A DNA stretch of 5,511 nt from the NCBI GenBank assembly GCA_030697615.1, contig JAUYPK010000089.1, positions 1 through 5,511 of the forward strand, in the 5' to 3' direction. How positions within the stretch are numbered: position 1 is the stretch's first letter; each line of letters opens with the position of its first letter. Shown here piece after piece: positions 4,999 through 5,511 of the stretch. A program made the translations under genes and the position numbers. A model generated the notes under the pieces. That model made no database searches and had not been told where the DNA came from. It worked only from the letters and a program-made list of their open reading frames with translations. This stretch comes from Microcaldota archaeon (GTDB lineage Archaea; Micrarchaeota; Micrarchaeia; Norongarragalinales; UBA8480).

Positions 4999-5511
4999 TC
5001 ACCCGCGCCGGTACTTAGCTAGGACTTTTTCCAAGTGGATTGAAACTTCTTTGTCTACTATTAATTGTCCGCGCCTCTGACGTTCAGCGTAGTAAAACAA
5101 ACCCGCCAATATGACAATTGCAACTGCGCCAAAAGCAATGTAAGAGTCGCTGATGAAATAAGTTCCCATTACGAATAGCCCAGTAGCGCGACCACTGCCA
5201 TTGCTATTTGCTAGTTCAAGTTTCAACACTCTTGCAGCTCTCCCTTGGTCTGAGTCAAGTGTGAGAATTGCAGTTGTTGTGTTAGTTGCGTTTGTAAAGT
5301 TAGCGGGAACAATTATCACAACTGGAACTTGCACGGTTTCATTTGCGTTTAAGTTAAACAAGCCGCTTATTGGACCAAAGCCGCTTAGAGAAAGAACAGC
5401 ATTGTGAATTGAAAAACTATTTGGGTTATGCACAGTTATTGAAAGCGAATTTTGTCCCGGTTGCACTGGAATTGTATTATTAGTGTCGAGCATAGGATAC
5501 GCTACGCTTAA
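4999..5511 (-). CDS. C-terminal part of a surface-anchored membrane protein (partial, N-terminus beyond right edge)
   Basis: The frame stays open upstream of the internal Met at 5493 to the window edge, reading LSVAYP before it, so the true start lies outside and 170 residues are visible. Counted from that Met, residues 1-95 look like a beta-sandwich of the CARDB/NEW3 or Ig-like kind: PGQNSLSITVHNPNSFSIHN, then NANETVQVPVVIIVPANF and TTTAILTLD. One transmembrane helix follows (about 118-136, YIAFGAVAIVILAGLFYYAE). The short tail starts RQRRG, so by the positive-inside rule the sandwich is outside and the tail in the cytoplasm. Six N-x-S/T sequons (Asn5, 51, 65, 68, 71, 98) all lie outside, as expected for a glycosylated archaeal surface protein. 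The family cannot be named from this fragment. The gene is in the same direction as the sigma-like gene, 58 nt upstream of it. Confidence 0.75.
   Translation of the reverse strand, partial: LSVAYPMLDTNNTIPVQPGQNSLSITVHNPNSFSIHNAVLSLSGFGPISGLFNLNANETVQVPVVIIVPANFTNATNTTTAILTLDSDQGRAARVLKLELANSNGSGRATGLFVMGTYFISDSYIAFGAVAIVILAGLFYYAERQRRGQLIVDKEVSIHLEKVLAKYRRG

Noticed and set aside
1..5511. CRISPR array, tRNA, insertion sequence or long direct repeats
   Set aside because: I read through for repeated spacered units, cloverleaf-like segments and transposase motifs and saw none.

Overview
The window looks like a gene-dense piece of an archaeal chromosome, possibly from a DPANN-type lineage with a small genome; the lineage is inference. 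Five gene starts have an AT-rich TATA-like hexamer centred about 25-34 nt upstream, as expected for archaeal promoters that make leaderless or nearly leaderless mRNA. Convincing Shine-Dalgarno sites are almost absent. A TrmB-type regulator is present, and gene ends are followed by plain oligo-T runs rather than hairpins. No rRNA, tRNA, CRISPR array, insertion sequence or long repeat was seen, and no gene-free stretch exceeds about 100 nt.

Layout, left to right. At 1-382 (minus) is the N-terminal half of a TrmB-type winged-helix regulator, cut by the window edge. Divergent from it at 425-1471 (plus) is a 348-residue protein with a C-terminal phosphohistidine 'swivelling' domain of the PEP synthase/PPDK type and an N-terminal part resembling a reduced PPDK ATP-grasp domain. 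It converges, with overlapping stop codons, on a 92-residue orphan (1468-1746, minus). Next is a plus-strand pair: an unrecognised basic-tailed protein (1839-2339) and, six bases on, a minimal nucleotidyltransferase resembling the head of class II CCA-adding enzyme/poly(A) polymerase (2346-3083). That gene converges, with a 15-base overlap, on a minus-strand operon of nucleoside diphosphate kinase (3515-3988) and trimeric dUTPase (3069-3518), joined by a GTGA stop/start overlap. Further right, on the minus strand, are a 287-residue sigma-70-like protein (4077-4940) and the C-terminal end of a surface-anchored membrane protein (4999-5511, cut by the edge).

The NDK and dUTPase genes make a clear functional unit in dNTP supply and dUTP removal. 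The TrmB regulator shares a 42-bp intergenic region with the phosphohistidine gene and may control it. The most unusual gene is 4077-4940: its C-terminal half reads like a bacterial group 3 sigma factor region 2 followed by a region 4-like helix-turn-helix, in a setting whose promoters look archaeal. Archaea normally recruit RNA polymerase with TBP and TFB, so a sigma-like protein here would be a candidate undescribed transcription factor or a domesticated bacterial or viral acquisition.
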